Program-made: the position numbers and the translations under genes
In this document: in pieces, positions 1 through 8,858 of the stretch
How positions within the stretch are numbered: the stretch's first letter is position 1
Layout: each line of letters begins with the position of its first letter
Source: JARFQH01 sp041299015
Lineage (GTDB): Bacteria; Desulfobacterota; Desulfobacteria; Desulfobacterales; SG8-13
NCBI GenBank assembly: GCA_041299015.1
Contig: JBFYWB010000038.1
Location: forward strand, 1 to 64,000
Direction: 5' to 3'
DNA: 64,000 nucleotides
Notes under the pieces: model-generated
Databases searched by the model: none
Told to the model about the DNA's origin: nothing
What the model saw: the letters and a program-made list of their open reading frames with translations, nothing else

Positions 1-345
1 GGTCATCGGTACGCTTCCTGTGCGGAAGCGGTTCGAAACCCGCGGGTGCAGTACAATTTGAAACTGATCCAAATGGTATTCGGGTACACCGATGCTCTCG
101 ACGAAAAAATTGTCTCCTTCAAGGACGGTCTTGAGCAGATACGGTTTCTCTGTCGTCAGGCCGAAGATGAATTCAAGATGATGCAGACCCTGGGAACACT
201 TGAAACCGGCGGCCTGCCGGATCGGATCAACCGGTTGTTGATCGAATATCAGGTCGAAATGAAAAAGGATTTGATTGCACCGGCCGGCATTTCCCCGCGC
301 TCTTGCGAGAGCATCTGGCAGGACATCGTTGACGACGGGTTGTGA
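1..345 (+). CDS. C-terminal part of an unrecognised protein (5' end outside window)
   Basis: The reading frame is open from the first base and runs to a TGA at 343-345, giving at least 114 residues. The only start inside the window is a GTG at 46 with no convincing ribosome binding site, so the gene probably begins upstream. The visible part is soluble and mostly helical in character, with charged residues spread throughout and no membrane segment. I do not recognise the family. It ends just before a small gene that converges on it. Confidence 0.5.
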   Translation, partial: GHRYASCAEAVRNPRVQYNLKLIQMVFGYTDALDEKIVSFKDGLEQIRFLCRQAEDEFKMMQTLGTLETGGLPDRINRLLIEYQVEMKKDLIAPAGISPRSCESIWQDIVDDGL

Positions 346-372
346 TCACCGCTGGGGCGAGCTTGCAAAGCC

Positions 373-555
373 TCAGTCGCTCTCGTCCCCGGCGGCGGTC
401 TGCGCGGTTATGGAGTTTTCGCGTGTGTAGAAATACAAGCAGATGCTTAAGGTCAGAAAGTGTGTGGCTAAAAAGAAATACAGCGCCGCATCCTGTGCTT
501 TGCAGCCCAGGATGAAAAAACCGACCGCGGCGAAAAAAAGGAGTTGTGTTCGCAT
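373..555 (-). CDS. small two-helix membrane protein
   Basis: A 60-residue protein consists almost entirely of two hydrophobic stretches (about residues 4-18 and 24-42) followed by a polar, acidic tail. This is the profile of a small inner-membrane protein. A purine-rich AAGGGG lies roughly a dozen bases before the ATG. It converges on the partial gene at the left edge. There is no recognisable family and function is unknown. A chance hydrophobic frame cannot be excluded, but the coherent topology makes a real gene more likely. Confidence 0.45.
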   Translation of the reverse strand: MRTQLLFFAAVGFFILGCKAQDAALYFFLATHFLTLSICLYFYTRENSITAQTAAGDESD

Positions 556-727
556 GGTCCAACCTGCCCCTTGCTGATATCGGCCGTTTCAAAAAAAACT
601 GGAGCAGCGGCGCTTTTGCAAACTGACAGAGGGCTTCGCCCAGGGCCGGCGGGCTTGTCAACAAAGCGTCGTGCAGTTAAATCAGGCCCAAATCAATCGA
701 TTCGCGGAGTCGTTAGAGGAAAACAGC

Positions 728-1141
728 ATGAAGAAGATTTTCGTTATCGCCGCTGCCGGAGTTCTCCTGCTGGCCGTGTCACTGGCTTTTTTACGCTCCG
801 GCCCGTCCCGGCCGACAGCGGAGGAGGAAGCGGTATTGGACGCCCTCAAAAAAATCCAGGAAGGTTACAACGGCCGGGTCACATTTGATCAATACGCGGA
901 ACTGCTGAATACCGCGGCCCAAAAAATCGATCGGCTCGGGCAGACCGGTGCCAAGAACAGCTGTTTCAAGGACGCTGCGAACAGGTGCTTCTCGGCGTTT
1001 GAGATCGGGAAAAAGGCCTGGAAGGCAAAGGACGCGGCCCGGGATGAAAACCGGCGCATCGACATGGAAACCACCCTTTCTTTCACGGTCGGCTACGGCT
1101 TGGTCAGCCTGGCCAAGGCGAACCAGTGCTTTGACAGATAA
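728..1141 (+). CDS. exported or membrane-anchored protein of unknown function
   Basis: The protein has 137 residues with a short basic N-terminus (MKKI) and a hydrophobic segment at about residues 4-21, so it is a signal peptide or membrane anchor. The rest is helical and polar with three Cys. The ATG at 728 is preferred over upstream in-frame codons because AGAGG lies just upstream and because the signal sequence then begins correctly. It stands alone, and the next gene converges on it. Family not recognised. The mature part would be periplasmic if exported. Confidence 0.6.
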   Translation: MKKIFVIAAAGVLLLAVSLAFLRSGPSRPTAEEEAVLDALKKIQEGYNGRVTFDQYAELLNTAAQKIDRLGQTGAKNSCFKDAANRCFSAFEIGKKAWKAKDAARDENRRIDMETTLSFTVGYGLVSLAKANQCFDR

Positions 1142-1228
1142 CCCTTCGGACTATTTGTTAAACCAAAACATTAAATAATTATAGAGAAATGCGGCAAAAA
1201 AACCACTGGGCCTCTTTGTTCAAGGCGT

Positions 1229-2032
1229 CTATTCGAGTTCTTTTTCAATAATGCCGCCGCTGCCGACGGGTGCGGAGCCGGGCGATGAGTGCAAGGACTG
1301 ACGTGTCTGCTGGAGGTCTTTTTCAAGCCTGCGGAGGGTGTTCTGGACGGCGGCTATCTTTGTGTCGAGATCGGTGGAGAGCGCCGACAGTTTCTGCTGC
1401 TGCTTTTCCAACTCCTGTTGAAGCGTTTTACGGTCCATTTTACTATCCGCCAGGGCGGTCATTTCGGTCCGGAGTTTGATGAGGTCGTTGGCCATTTTGG
1501 GGGTGACGGCCGTGAGGTCCGCCAGCCTTTCGGAAATGTCATTGTAACGGGCGTTCATCTGGGTCGAGAGGGCCGCCACTTGGCTGACCAGGCTTTCCTG
1601 GTCTTTTTTGTCCGCCTTGGCGCCATCGATCGTCTTCAGACTGCCCAAAGCGGTCTTCAGGCTGCCTTCGGTCTTGTCGAGCTGCGTTTTCAGGTTTTCG
1701 GCATTTTTTTCGGTTCCGCTCAAGCGCTCGGAGAACGCCGTTTCGATCTGGGTGAGCTTGGCGGAAAACTCCTGCAAACCGGTTTCCAGCGTCTTGGCGA
1801 GGCTCTCTACCGACTGGGTTCCGTAAGTCTGATTCTGGGCGACCCGGTTTTTCAGATCGTCGTAGAGGAAGTAAAGCGCTGCGCCGATCAGACCGGGGAG
1901 AAGGATCGCCAGGAGCGTCACTCTCCGGCTCAGCCTGGCGATGCGGTTGTCCTCCGGCACCTCCCGCAGGACATCGTCCGGGTTTATTTGGTCGGATCCA
2001 AATTTGAAATTATCCGATTCGTCTCGGCTCAT
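1229..2032 (-). CDS. single-pass membrane protein with long coiled coil
   Basis: The protein has 267 residues: an acidic cytoplasmic N-terminus of about 30 residues, one transmembrane helix at about 38-58, then some 200 residues rich in Glu, Lys, Gln and Leu with heptad-like spacing. It ends in a Gly/Ser-Pro linker and a charged tail. The layout suggests a membrane-tethered periplasmic coiled-coil scaffold. The ATG at 2032 lies 8 bases beyond the guaA stop codon and is likely co-transcribed with guaA; the longer open frame upstream overlaps guaA and is not the start. The sequence does not reveal its function. Confidence 0.7.
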   Translation of the reverse strand: MSRDESDNFKFGSDQINPDDVLREVPEDNRIARLSRRVTLLAILLPGLIGAALYFLYDDLKNRVAQNQTYGTQSVESLAKTLETGLQEFSAKLTQIETAFSERLSGTEKNAENLKTQLDKTEGSLKTALGSLKTIDGAKADKKDQESLVSQVAALSTQMNARYNDISERLADLTAVTPKMANDLIKLRTEMTALADSKMDRKTLQQELEKQQQKLSALSTDLDTKIAAVQNTLRRLEKDLQQTRQSLHSSPGSAPVGSGGIIEKELE

Positions 2033-2040
2033 TTTTATGA

Positions 2041-3570
2041 TTATTCCCACTCGATGGTGCTGGGCGGTTTTGAGCTGATGTCGTAAACGACCCGATTGAC
2101 GCCCTTGACCTCGTTGATGATACGGTTGGAGACCCGGGCCAGGAAGTTGTGCGGCAGCTTGGCCCAATCGGCCGTCATGGCATCCCGGCTGGTGACCGCG
2201 CGAATCGCCACGATGTCTTCGTAGGTGCGGGCATCGCCCATCACGCCGACACTCTTGAGCGGCAGCAGGACGGCAAACGACTGCCACAGTTTCCGATAGT
2301 AGCCGGCTTTTTTGATTTCCTCAATCAGCAGATCATCGACCTCGCGCAGCACGCTCAGACGCCGCGCGGTGATGTCGCCGATCACCCGTATGGCCAGCCC
2401 CGGTCCGGGGAAAGGCTGACGCCAGACCAGATTGTCGGGCAGTCCCAAGGCTTTGCCGAGCTTGCGCACCTCGTCTTTGAAAAGATAGCGCAGGGGTTCC
2501 ACCAGTTTAAGTTTCATCCGGGAGGGCAGACCGCCGACGTTGTGGTGGGATTTGATGACCGAGGTCGGCCCACCGAAAGCGGAGACGGATTCGATCACAT
2601 CCGGATAAAGGGTGCCCTGGGCCAAAAATTCGGCCTCCTTGATCTTGCCGGCCTCGGATTCGAACACCTCCATGAAGTTCCGGCCGATGATTTTACGCTT
2701 TTTTTCCGGATCGCTGACCCCCTTGAGAGCCTTTAGAAACCGGGCGCGGGCGCTCACAAACCGAATGTTAAGGTCGAGTTGCTGCGTGAGCGTGACCTTG
2801 AGCTTTGCGGCCTCGTTGCGGCGCAGCAGGCCGTTGTCCACGAAGATGCCGGTCAGCTGCCGGCCGATCGCCTTGTGGATCAAAACCGCGGCGACCGACG
2901 AGTCGACGCCGCCGCTCAAACCCAGAATCACGCGCTTGTCGCCGACCTGGTCGCGAATCCGCACGATCGACTCACGGGCAAACGACTTCATTGTCCATGT
3001 TCGCCGGCAGTGACAAACGTCGAAGAGGAAATTGCGGATCATCTGCCGACCCTGGGGCGTGTGTTCCACTTCGGGATGAAACTGCAGCCCGAAGAAATTC
3101 TTTTGCGGGTGGGCCGTGGCCGCGATCGGCGTGTTATCGGTGGCGGCGGTTACGATGAATCCGGGCGGCAGCGTTTCGATCGAGTCTCCGTGGCTCATCC
3201 AGCACTTGGCTTTTGGCCCGACCCCGGCGAACAGGCCCCCGGTCTTTTTCAAGTTCAGCTCGGCGAATCCGTACTCGCGCTTGCGGGCCTGGCGTACCGT
3301 ACCGCCGAGGGCATCCACCATGAACTGCATTCCATAGCAGATTCCCAGCACCGGAATGGCCAGGTCGAAAACGGCCGGGTCGATTTTCGGACTGTTCTTC
3401 TCATAGATGCTGGAAGGACCGCCGGAAAGGATGATGCCTTGGGGGCGCAGAGATGAGACGGTTTCAACGGCGGTGCTTGGCGGCTCGATCCGACAATACA
3501 CCTTGGCTTCGCGCACGCGCCGGGCGATGAGCTGGTTGTACTGTGAACCGAAGTCAATCACGAGGATCAT
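2041..3570 (-). CDS. guaA: GMP synthase (glutamine-hydrolysing)
   Basis: It makes GMP from XMP, ATP and glutamine, the last step of guanine nucleotide synthesis, in the cytoplasm. The protein has 509 residues, normal for the family. The N-terminal class I amidotransferase domain has the nucleophile Cys78 in GICYGMQ, with His165 and Glu167 of the triad. It is followed by the ATP-pyrophosphatase domain with the P-loop SGGVDSS at about 219-225 and the C-terminal dimerisation domain ending in STIEWE. The ATG at 3570 is chosen because the family begins with the ILVIDFGSQ strand and AAGAGG lies upstream. The coiled-coil membrane protein follows after 8 bases. Confidence 0.97.
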   Translation of the reverse strand: MILVIDFGSQYNQLIARRVREAKVYCRIEPPSTAVETVSSLRPQGIILSGGPSSIYEKNSPKIDPAVFDLAIPVLGICYGMQFMVDALGGTVRQARKREYGFAELNLKKTGGLFAGVGPKAKCWMSHGDSIETLPPGFIVTAATDNTPIAATAHPQKNFFGLQFHPEVEHTPQGRQMIRNFLFDVCHCRRTWTMKSFARESIVRIRDQVGDKRVILGLSGGVDSSVAAVLIHKAIGRQLTGIFVDNGLLRRNEAAKLKVTLTQQLDLNIRFVSARARFLKALKGVSDPEKKRKIIGRNFMEVFESEAGKIKEAEFLAQGTLYPDVIESVSAFGGPTSVIKSHHNVGGLPSRMKLKLVEPLRYLFKDEVRKLGKALGLPDNLVWRQPFPGPGLAIRVIGDITARRLSVLREVDDLLIEEIKKAGYYRKLWQSFAVLLPLKSVGVMGDARTYEDIVAIRAVTSRDAMTADWAKLPHNFLARVSNRIINEVKGVNRVVYDISSKPPSTIEWE

Positions 3571-3685
3571 CGGACGCCTCTTGAGGCAGGGTGTCGATCG
3601 CACGGCCACCGCGCCGGCAAACCGTCCGCGGCGCGCACGGCTCCGCCGGACGAAACCTCTTGAAACGGTTTGCGAAAACAGGCTG

Positions 3686-3714
3686 ACTATGGTAGAGAGC
3701 GCTGCAAATGTCAA
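3686..3714 (-). promoter_or_regulatory. candidate sigma-70 promoter for guaA
   Basis: Read on the minus strand, TTGACA (3709-3714) is followed after 17 bases by CATAGT (3686-3691), a four-of-six match to the -10 consensus. Transcription would start near 3680, about 110 bases before the guaA ATG. The -35 hexamer overlaps the start codon of the divergent TrpF-like gene at 3708. Confidence 0.5.
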
Positions 3715-4556
3715 CCCCATTTATCGTCGTTCAGCTATACGAAATACAGACACCGGCCGAGGCCCGAGCCCTCCTGGCGCTGGGGGTGGACCACATCGGA
3801 AGCGTCGTCCTTGCGGCGTCGCGCTGGAAAGATGCCGATATACGCGCAACCATCCAGCTGACCCGTTCCGCCGGTGCCCGCAGCAGCCTGATTCCGCTCT
3901 TCAGCGCAGCCGAGACGGTTATGGACATGCTGGCGTACCACCGTCCGGACATCGTTCATTTTTGCGAGGCCCTGAGCGGCCCTGACGGCATACTGGAAAC
4001 GTGCGCGCAACTGATTCATCTTCAGAAACAGGTCAAGAGAAATTTTCCGGATATCGCCATCATGCGTTCCATCCCGATCGCACCGCCGGGATTGGCTCGG
4101 CATGTGCCGACCCTCGAACTAGCGGCCCTGTTCGAACCCGAAAGCGATTATTTCCTGACCGACACCCTGCTGATACGCGATACCGCGGCCGCGGGGCCGA
4201 ACGGGCAACCGGTCAACGGCTTCATCGGCATCACCGGCCGGACCTGCGATTGGCTCATGGCCCGCAGGCTGGTGAAGGCCGCGCGTATTCCGGTCATCCT
4301 GGCCGGCGGCATTTCGCCGGAGAATGTCGCGGAGGGGCTGCGGCGGGTAAGGCCGGCCGGGATCGACAGCTGCACGGGAACCAATGCCCGCGATGGTTTC
4401 GGAAGGCCGATCCGGTTTAAAAAGGACCCCGCCAGGGTCAAGCGCCTATTGGATGCGGTGCGCGGGTTCGAGGCCGGTATTCGGGCGCAGGCGCCGCGGC
4501 CCGACGCGGGGCGACCCGCAGCCCAGGGCGATAACCAGAAACCTTGCCCCTCATGA
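3708..4556 (+). CDS. TrpF-like TIM-barrel protein lacking the usual catalytic Cys
   Basis: The 282-residue protein resembles phosphoribosylanthranilate isomerase in its C-terminal phosphate-binding half: VILAGGISPENV, then GIDSCTGTN and a closing helix with KRLLDAVR. The N-terminal half departs from TrpF. The first strand reads FIVVQLYEI where TrpF carries its KICG catalytic Cys, and the protein is about 80 residues longer, including a low-complexity tail of about 30. It is therefore probably a TIM-barrel paralogue with another activity rather than a tryptophan enzyme. It is divergent from guaA and lies 30 bases before efp, so the two may be co-transcribed. Start is the ATG at 3708. Confidence 0.65.
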   Translation: MSTPFIVVQLYEIQTPAEARALLALGVDHIGSVVLAASRWKDADIRATIQLTRSAGARSSLIPLFSAAETVMDMLAYHRPDIVHFCEALSGPDGILETCAQLIHLQKQVKRNFPDIAIMRSIPIAPPGLARHVPTLELAALFEPESDYFLTDTLLIRDTAAAGPNGQPVNGFIGITGRTCDWLMARRLVKAARIPVILAGGISPENVAEGLRRVRPAGIDSCTGTNARDGFGRPIRFKKDPARVKRLLDAVRGFEAGIRAQAPRPDAGRPAAQGDNQKPCPS

Positions 4557-4586
4557 TACCCAGATACAAGGAGGACAACAGAGCCG

Positions 4587-5150
4587 ATGTTTGACAGTTC
4601 AAATCTCAGAAAAGGTCTTAAGATAGAAATCGACGGCGAGCCGTACATCGTCGTTCAGTTCGAGTTCGTCAAGCCCGGCAAGGGCCAGGCGCTTTACAAA
4701 TGCCGTTTGAAAAACATGATCACCGGCTCCCAGTTCGACCGAACCTACCGCTCGGGTGAAAAATTCAACGAAGCCAACCTCGAAGAAACGGAAATGGAAT
4801 ACCTGTACTTCGACGGTGAACACTACTGCTTCATGAACATGTCCTCATACGAACAGGAACTGCTGAGCGCAAGCCAGGTGGGCGAGGCCAAAAATTTCCT
4901 CAAGGAAAACACGGTGTGTAGCGTCCTGATGTTTGACCGCAAACCGATCGGTATCACCCTGCCGTTTTTCATCGAGCTCAAGATCATCAAGGCCGATCCG
5001 TGGGCTAGGGGCGACACGGCTTCGGGCGACAGCAAACCGGCAACGCTCGAAACCGGTTATGTGATCCAGGTACCGCCGTTCGTCGAGGAGGGCGAACTCG
5101 TGCGGATCGACACCCGAACGGGCAACTATGTGGAACGGGTGAAAAAGTGA
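4587..5150 (+). CDS. efp: translation elongation factor P
   Basis: EF-P binds ribosomes stalled on consecutive prolines and promotes peptide bond formation. The 187-residue length and the three beta-barrel (KOW-like, then two OB-type) organisation are standard. The tip loop reads KPGKGQA with Lys32 at the position that is post-translationally modified in many bacteria. The C-terminus keeps the GDTASG...ATLETG signature. AAGGAGG lies 13 bases before the ATG. The genes flanking it do not encode the EpmA/EpmB modification enzymes. Confidence 0.97.
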   Translation: MFDSSNLRKGLKIEIDGEPYIVVQFEFVKPGKGQALYKCRLKNMITGSQFDRTYRSGEKFNEANLEETEMEYLYFDGEHYCFMNMSSYEQELLSASQVGEAKNFLKENTVCSVLMFDRKPIGITLPFFIELKIIKADPWARGDTASGDSKPATLETGYVIQVPPFVEEGELVRIDTRTGNYVERVKK

Positions 5151-5157
5151 CCCTGTG

Positions 5158-5192
5158 CCGCCGCAAGAATTACTTGCGGCCCTGTTTGTCGA
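5158..5192 (+). terminator. rho-independent terminator of efp
   Basis: The 8-base arms GCCGCAAG and CTTGCGGC (5160-5167 and 5173-5180) enclose a 5-base loop a few bases after the efp stop and are followed by a modest T-rich stretch (CCTGTTTGT). The weak T-run lowers confidence. Confidence 0.55.
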
Positions 5193-5303
5193 TCCGACCC
5201 TTGGATAGGCTGGGATAGCCGCCGTGGCGGATCTGGATTTCGGGGGCCTCCAGGCCCTCGGGCGCGCAAGCCGACCGCTGCCCAAACAGCAGTACAACCG
5301 GGG

Positions 5304-7154
5304 TTACACGACGCTGAGCCGCCGGTCGAACATCTTTCCGATTCCGTATTGGTCGCGGCGCATGAATTTTTCCTGTGACGGCCCGATGATCTGCATCTCC
5401 GGGTGGCTCCGCTGCACGCCTACCGCGATCTTCATCTCCTTGGTGCAGCCGGTGCTGAAGGTGGCATCCTTGCCGACCCATTCGGGCGGAACCTTTTTCT
5501 TGAGGATCTGGAACGCCTGAAGGATGTCCTCGTAGGTTTGAAACCGCCAGATGTCGATCAGTCCGCTGCGTTGGACGATTTCCCACATGTACATCAGATC
5601 GTCGGCATCCATGCCGGGCTCGTAGAATTCCGACGGGTTGATGATGAAAGTCTGGGTGGAGTGTTCTTCGAGGTGGTGGACAAAGATCGACATGATCTTT
5701 TTGGCCATGTCGATCTTACCCGGTATCGAACCGATGATGCCGCTGTAGAAAACCACCGTCATGCCGGCGGCCTTGGCGGCCGTCATTTGATCGACAATCG
5801 ACTGGGCCTTTCTTTCGAGGTCGGCGTGTGAAAACTTGATGACCTTTGCGTGTTTGGGTTTAAAGGTGATCTCGACCGCGCCATCGCCGGTTGCGGTGAT
5901 GTTGAAGATGTCCTGTGTGAAGTGAAAAGGGGTGTCGAAGAACCGCCGGCGCTGATCATCGCCGCGCGATATAACCGCATCGACCTCCTTGAAAGCCCTG
6001 GCGAAGGTGGTCGAAACCATTAAGAGGTTGAGGTTCTCGCGCGTGCCGTCGGAAATCGCCAGAATATCGTAATCACTGCGGAGTTTACCCACCAGTTCGT
6101 TCTTGCCGAGCGATTTCTCCCTGAGCACCAAAACGCCTTCGAGTTCACGGCGCAGCATCGGATCGGCGTTCAGGTCGGCAAAATTGGCTTTGGTGTAAAG
6201 AGCGCCCTCCTTGAAGGCGATGATAATCTTGTGGCCGCGCTTGACCAGGTACCGGATGATCGCCAGATCGACGATGATTTCGCCGGCCTCGTTCGCCAGC
6301 CAAAGGATTTTGCGGCCTTTGTCCTCGTTGTTGGGGACATGGTTTCCGGTGATCGCCAGAAAAGTCAGGAGCGGATCCAGGCCGTTACCCGCTATGGATC
6401 GGTTGAAGAGTTCCAGAAAATCGCGTTCGGTGAACTTTTCGGCGGCATCGGTTTCCCACAGAGCGGTGGCGCCGGCCAGGGAAATGAGCCGCTGGAGCTC
6501 CAGATAATCCGCAAATTCGCGGATGCCCGCAAGCGTGCCAGGCACTTTTTCACAGGGAAAGGGCTCAACCCGGTTCATGGCATTCTGAAAGGCGGGCATG
6601 TTCAGCGCGATTTGAACCCGCCGGTTCCGGCGGGATTTTTCCTCGAAAAAGGGGTCCTCGATCTGCGTGCGGTGCAAAAAGATCATCAGCAGACGTTTTT
6701 CGAGCCGCGAGGGAATCAGGATCTGATCCGTGATTTCGTGCTGGTACTTGATCTTCACCAGGGCTTCCAGGAATTGCCGGTCGCGCGGATCTTCGATCTT
6801 GAACCTGATCAGCGCCATGACGCGCTCGAGAACCTCATGGTATTTGGCGGTCATGAAACGGGATTTCTTGCGGTTCATGATGGCGCCGAACATGCGGCTG
6901 GAACAGGGATAATAGCGTTCGTTGCCTTCGGTGTAGACCATGAAGCGCACCTGCTCGGGAGATGCGGCCAATTCCGGGTAGGCGAAGTGGTCGAGATGGT
7001 TTTCGATGAAAAAGGCGGTGAACCAGGCGTCCCACTCCGGGCTCGATCCCGGAAGATAAGGGGGGTGCGGGTTACGGCCCGCTGTTCCTTTGGACGCCCC
7101 GGGGCGTTTTATTTCGGTCTTGGCAGTCTGGCGTGGCGCGTTTTTCTGCAGCAT
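5304..7154 (-). CDS. long DUF89-like (ARMT1 family) protein
   Basis: The 616-residue protein carries a DUF89-type core in its second half. This includes ILWLANEAGEIIVDLAIIRYL, close to the LADNAGEIVFD signature of DUF89 metal-dependent phosphatases, followed by a basic helix and the DAVISRGDD region that corresponds to the family's metal/phosphate site. DUF89 proteins hydrolyse damaged phosphometabolites; the substrate here is unknown. About 300 residues N-terminal to the core are helical and unfamiliar. The ATG at 7154 sits 19 bases after the FHA gene, so it is probably the third gene of the PP2C-FHA operon. Family assignment rests on motifs recalled by eye. Confidence 0.65.
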   Translation of the reverse strand: MLQKNAPRQTAKTEIKRPGASKGTAGRNPHPPYLPGSSPEWDAWFTAFFIENHLDHFAYPELAASPEQVRFMVYTEGNERYYPCSSRMFGAIMNRKKSRFMTAKYHEVLERVMALIRFKIEDPRDRQFLEALVKIKYQHEITDQILIPSRLEKRLLMIFLHRTQIEDPFFEEKSRRNRRVQIALNMPAFQNAMNRVEPFPCEKVPGTLAGIREFADYLELQRLISLAGATALWETDAAEKFTERDFLELFNRSIAGNGLDPLLTFLAITGNHVPNNEDKGRKILWLANEAGEIIVDLAIIRYLVKRGHKIIIAFKEGALYTKANFADLNADPMLRRELEGVLVLREKSLGKNELVGKLRSDYDILAISDGTRENLNLLMVSTTFARAFKEVDAVISRGDDQRRRFFDTPFHFTQDIFNITATGDGAVEITFKPKHAKVIKFSHADLERKAQSIVDQMTAAKAAGMTVVFYSGIIGSIPGKIDMAKKIMSIFVHHLEEHSTQTFIINPSEFYEPGMDADDLMYMWEIVQRSGLIDIWRFQTYEDILQAFQILKKKVPPEWVGKDATFSTGCTKEMKIAVGVQRSHPEMQIIGPSQEKFMRRDQYGIGKMFDRRLSVV

Positions 7155-7173
7155 GATGGACGGCGTTCCCCGT

Positions 7174-7884
7174 TCAGTCCTTGGTGAAGAACTGGAGCTT
7201 GGTCGATCCCAGTTCAATGATGTCGAATTCCTTCAGCTGGATCGTGTCCTTCACGGCCTCACCGTTGACTTTGGCCTTGAACAGACCGCTCACATGGCTC
7301 AGGTGAAAACCATTGGGCCGCATGCTGATGGTCGCGGCGGTGTGACCGACACCCAAACCGCCGACAACGATATCCGCGTTTGGATCTTTTCCGATCTTGG
7401 TCAGTTTCTTTGTCAGGGTGATTTCACCGTTGCCGCCGGAGAGATAGGAGAGGATCCCGAGGGGGTGTTTGCTCTCAACCGCTGCGGGCGGCGGCGCGGC
7501 CGGGTTTCCGGCAACCATTTTGCGGAACATATCCGCATCCAGCGCCAGCGTCTGGTCCACCTGGGCGCTGACTTCTTCCGGACGCGCTTCACCGTCACCA
7601 TAGCTGAAGACAAGGGTGTGCTTGCCGATATTGACGACGTCGCCGTGTTTGAGCCATTGGGAGGTGACGAGCTGTTCGTTGACGAAGCAGCCGTTCTTAC
7701 TCTGCAGGTCGGTCAGGACAAAACCATCGCCTATGGAATCGATCTTGGCGTGATGTCCCGAAACCGCAAGATTTTCGACGACGATGTCGTTGTTGGTCCG
7801 CCGGCCGATCGTGATCGACTTTCCCTTGTGGAGCGGGTAATCCGCGATCGTGTTTTTTTTGAACTTCAGGGTGAGCATCGGCAT
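7174..7884 (-). CDS. double FHA-domain protein
   Basis: FHA domains bind phosphothreonine peptides. The 236-residue protein has a canonical N-terminal domain (about 18-95) with the signature residues IGRRTNNDIV, SGHHAKI and SKNGCFVN. A degenerate second copy (about 160-235) starts at IGKDPNADIVV and lacks the SxxH and NG pair in exact form, so it may not bind phosphate. A Pro/Ala-rich linker joins them. GAGAGGGA precedes the ATG at 7884. It lies 12 bases after the PP2C phosphatase gene, which points to a shared role in reversible Ser/Thr phosphorylation, with the kinase not in this window. Confidence 0.88.
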   Translation of the reverse strand: MPMLTLKFKKNTIADYPLHKGKSITIGRRTNNDIVVENLAVSGHHAKIDSIGDGFVLTDLQSKNGCFVNEQLVTSQWLKHGDVVNIGKHTLVFSYGDGEARPEEVSAQVDQTLALDADMFRKMVAGNPAAPPPAAVESKHPLGILSYLSGGNGEITLTKKLTKIGKDPNADIVVGGLGVGHTAATISMRPNGFHLSHVSGLFKAKVNGEAVKDTIQLKEFDIIELGSTKLQFFTKD

Positions 7885-7896
7885 GGTGAATCCCTC

Positions 7897-8745
7897 TCAG
7901 TCGATTGTCCTTTTCTTGGATCCAAGACTCGTAAAACCTTCCGAAACCCTTGACCACAGGTTCTTCAGCTTGCTCTGGCCATTCGAGGTCTCTTTGACCT
8001 TAAGCACGATCACCGTAATGTTGTCGGGGCCGCCGCGGTCGTTGGCCAAATCGACGAGCAGCCGGCAGGCCTCTGCGGGCGGGTGACGGATGACGGTCGT
8101 CAGCATCTCCCCCGGCGTTACCATGTCCGTCAATCCGTCGGAGCCGATGACGAGAATATCGTCCGTGAAGTACGGCACCTCGCATATGTTGGCCTCGACG
8201 GAGGCATTGATCCCCATGGCACGGGTCAAAACGTGGCTGAATGCGGCATTCAGCGTCTCGGCGCCGGGAGAAACTGCGGCCCGGAGTTCGGCCTGCACGG
8301 TATGGGGCACCGACAAGCGCTCGAGCCGGCCTTTGTGAACCAGGAAAATCGGGCTGTCACCGACATTGGCGGCCACGACTGTGCGCTCGTTGATAAAAAT
8401 GACCGCGACCGTGGCGCCCATGCCACGATAATCTTTGGTGCCGTTGGCCGCATCGTGGACCACGCGGTTGGACAACACAATTGCGTCCCGGACCTGGTTG
8501 GCTGCGGCGGAAAGGGAGTCATCGACAGGCTCCGCCTCTGCCGGCGCCGCGCCGGCCAGGCAGCGTTTGATGTGGCCGCGCATCGATTCGACCACGAGTC
8601 GACTGGCCACCTCTCCGGCCCTGTGGCCGCCCATTCCGTCAGCGATGATATACAGGCCCAGCCCGTTATCCACGAGCAGGGAATCCTCGTTGTCATTTCG
8701 TTTTTGGCCGGTGTCGGAGAGGCCGGCTGATTCGATGACATGCAT
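7897..8745 (-). CDS. PP2C-family Ser/Thr protein phosphatase
   Basis: A stand-alone PP2C phosphatase of 282 residues that dephosphorylates Ser/Thr residues using two metal ions. Visible family motifs in order are RNDNED (metal ligand), ADGMGGH, GMGATV, NVGDSPIFL, GSDGLTD and GGPDNITVIV. It has no membrane segment or sensor domain. The ATG at 8745 gives the normal short N-terminus before SDTGQKR; a longer frame reaching 8808 adds a Cys/Pro-rich stretch that is unlikely to be translated. First gene of a PP2C-FHA-DUF89 operon behind a strong promoter at 8859-8887. Confidence 0.93.
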   Translation of the reverse strand: MHVIESAGLSDTGQKRNDNEDSLLVDNGLGLYIIADGMGGHRAGEVASRLVVESMRGHIKRCLAGAAPAEAEPVDDSLSAAANQVRDAIVLSNRVVHDAANGTKDYRGMGATVAVIFINERTVVAANVGDSPIFLVHKGRLERLSVPHTVQAELRAAVSPGAETLNAAFSHVLTRAMGINASVEANICEVPYFTDDILVIGSDGLTDMVTPGEMLTTVIRHPPAEACRLLVDLANDRGGPDNITVIVLKVKETSNGQSKLKNLWSRVSEGFTSLGSKKRTID

Positions 8746-8858
8746 TTCTGACCACGATGCAGCAGGGGGAACCGGGCATGACCCGGGTCGCGATAAAAAA
8801 AACCGCAACCGCGGGTCTTACGATATGCCTCCGGATTTGCTCAAAAAACAATCACTTG

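Noticed and set aside
25..48. GGTTCGAAACC resembling a tRNA T-arm
   Set aside because: The five-base stem does not pair properly, there is no CCA end and no D- or anticodon arm; the frame is open through it, so it is coding.
3708..4556. Calling this gene trpF
   Set aside because: The N-terminal catalytic Cys motif is missing and the protein is much longer than TrpF.
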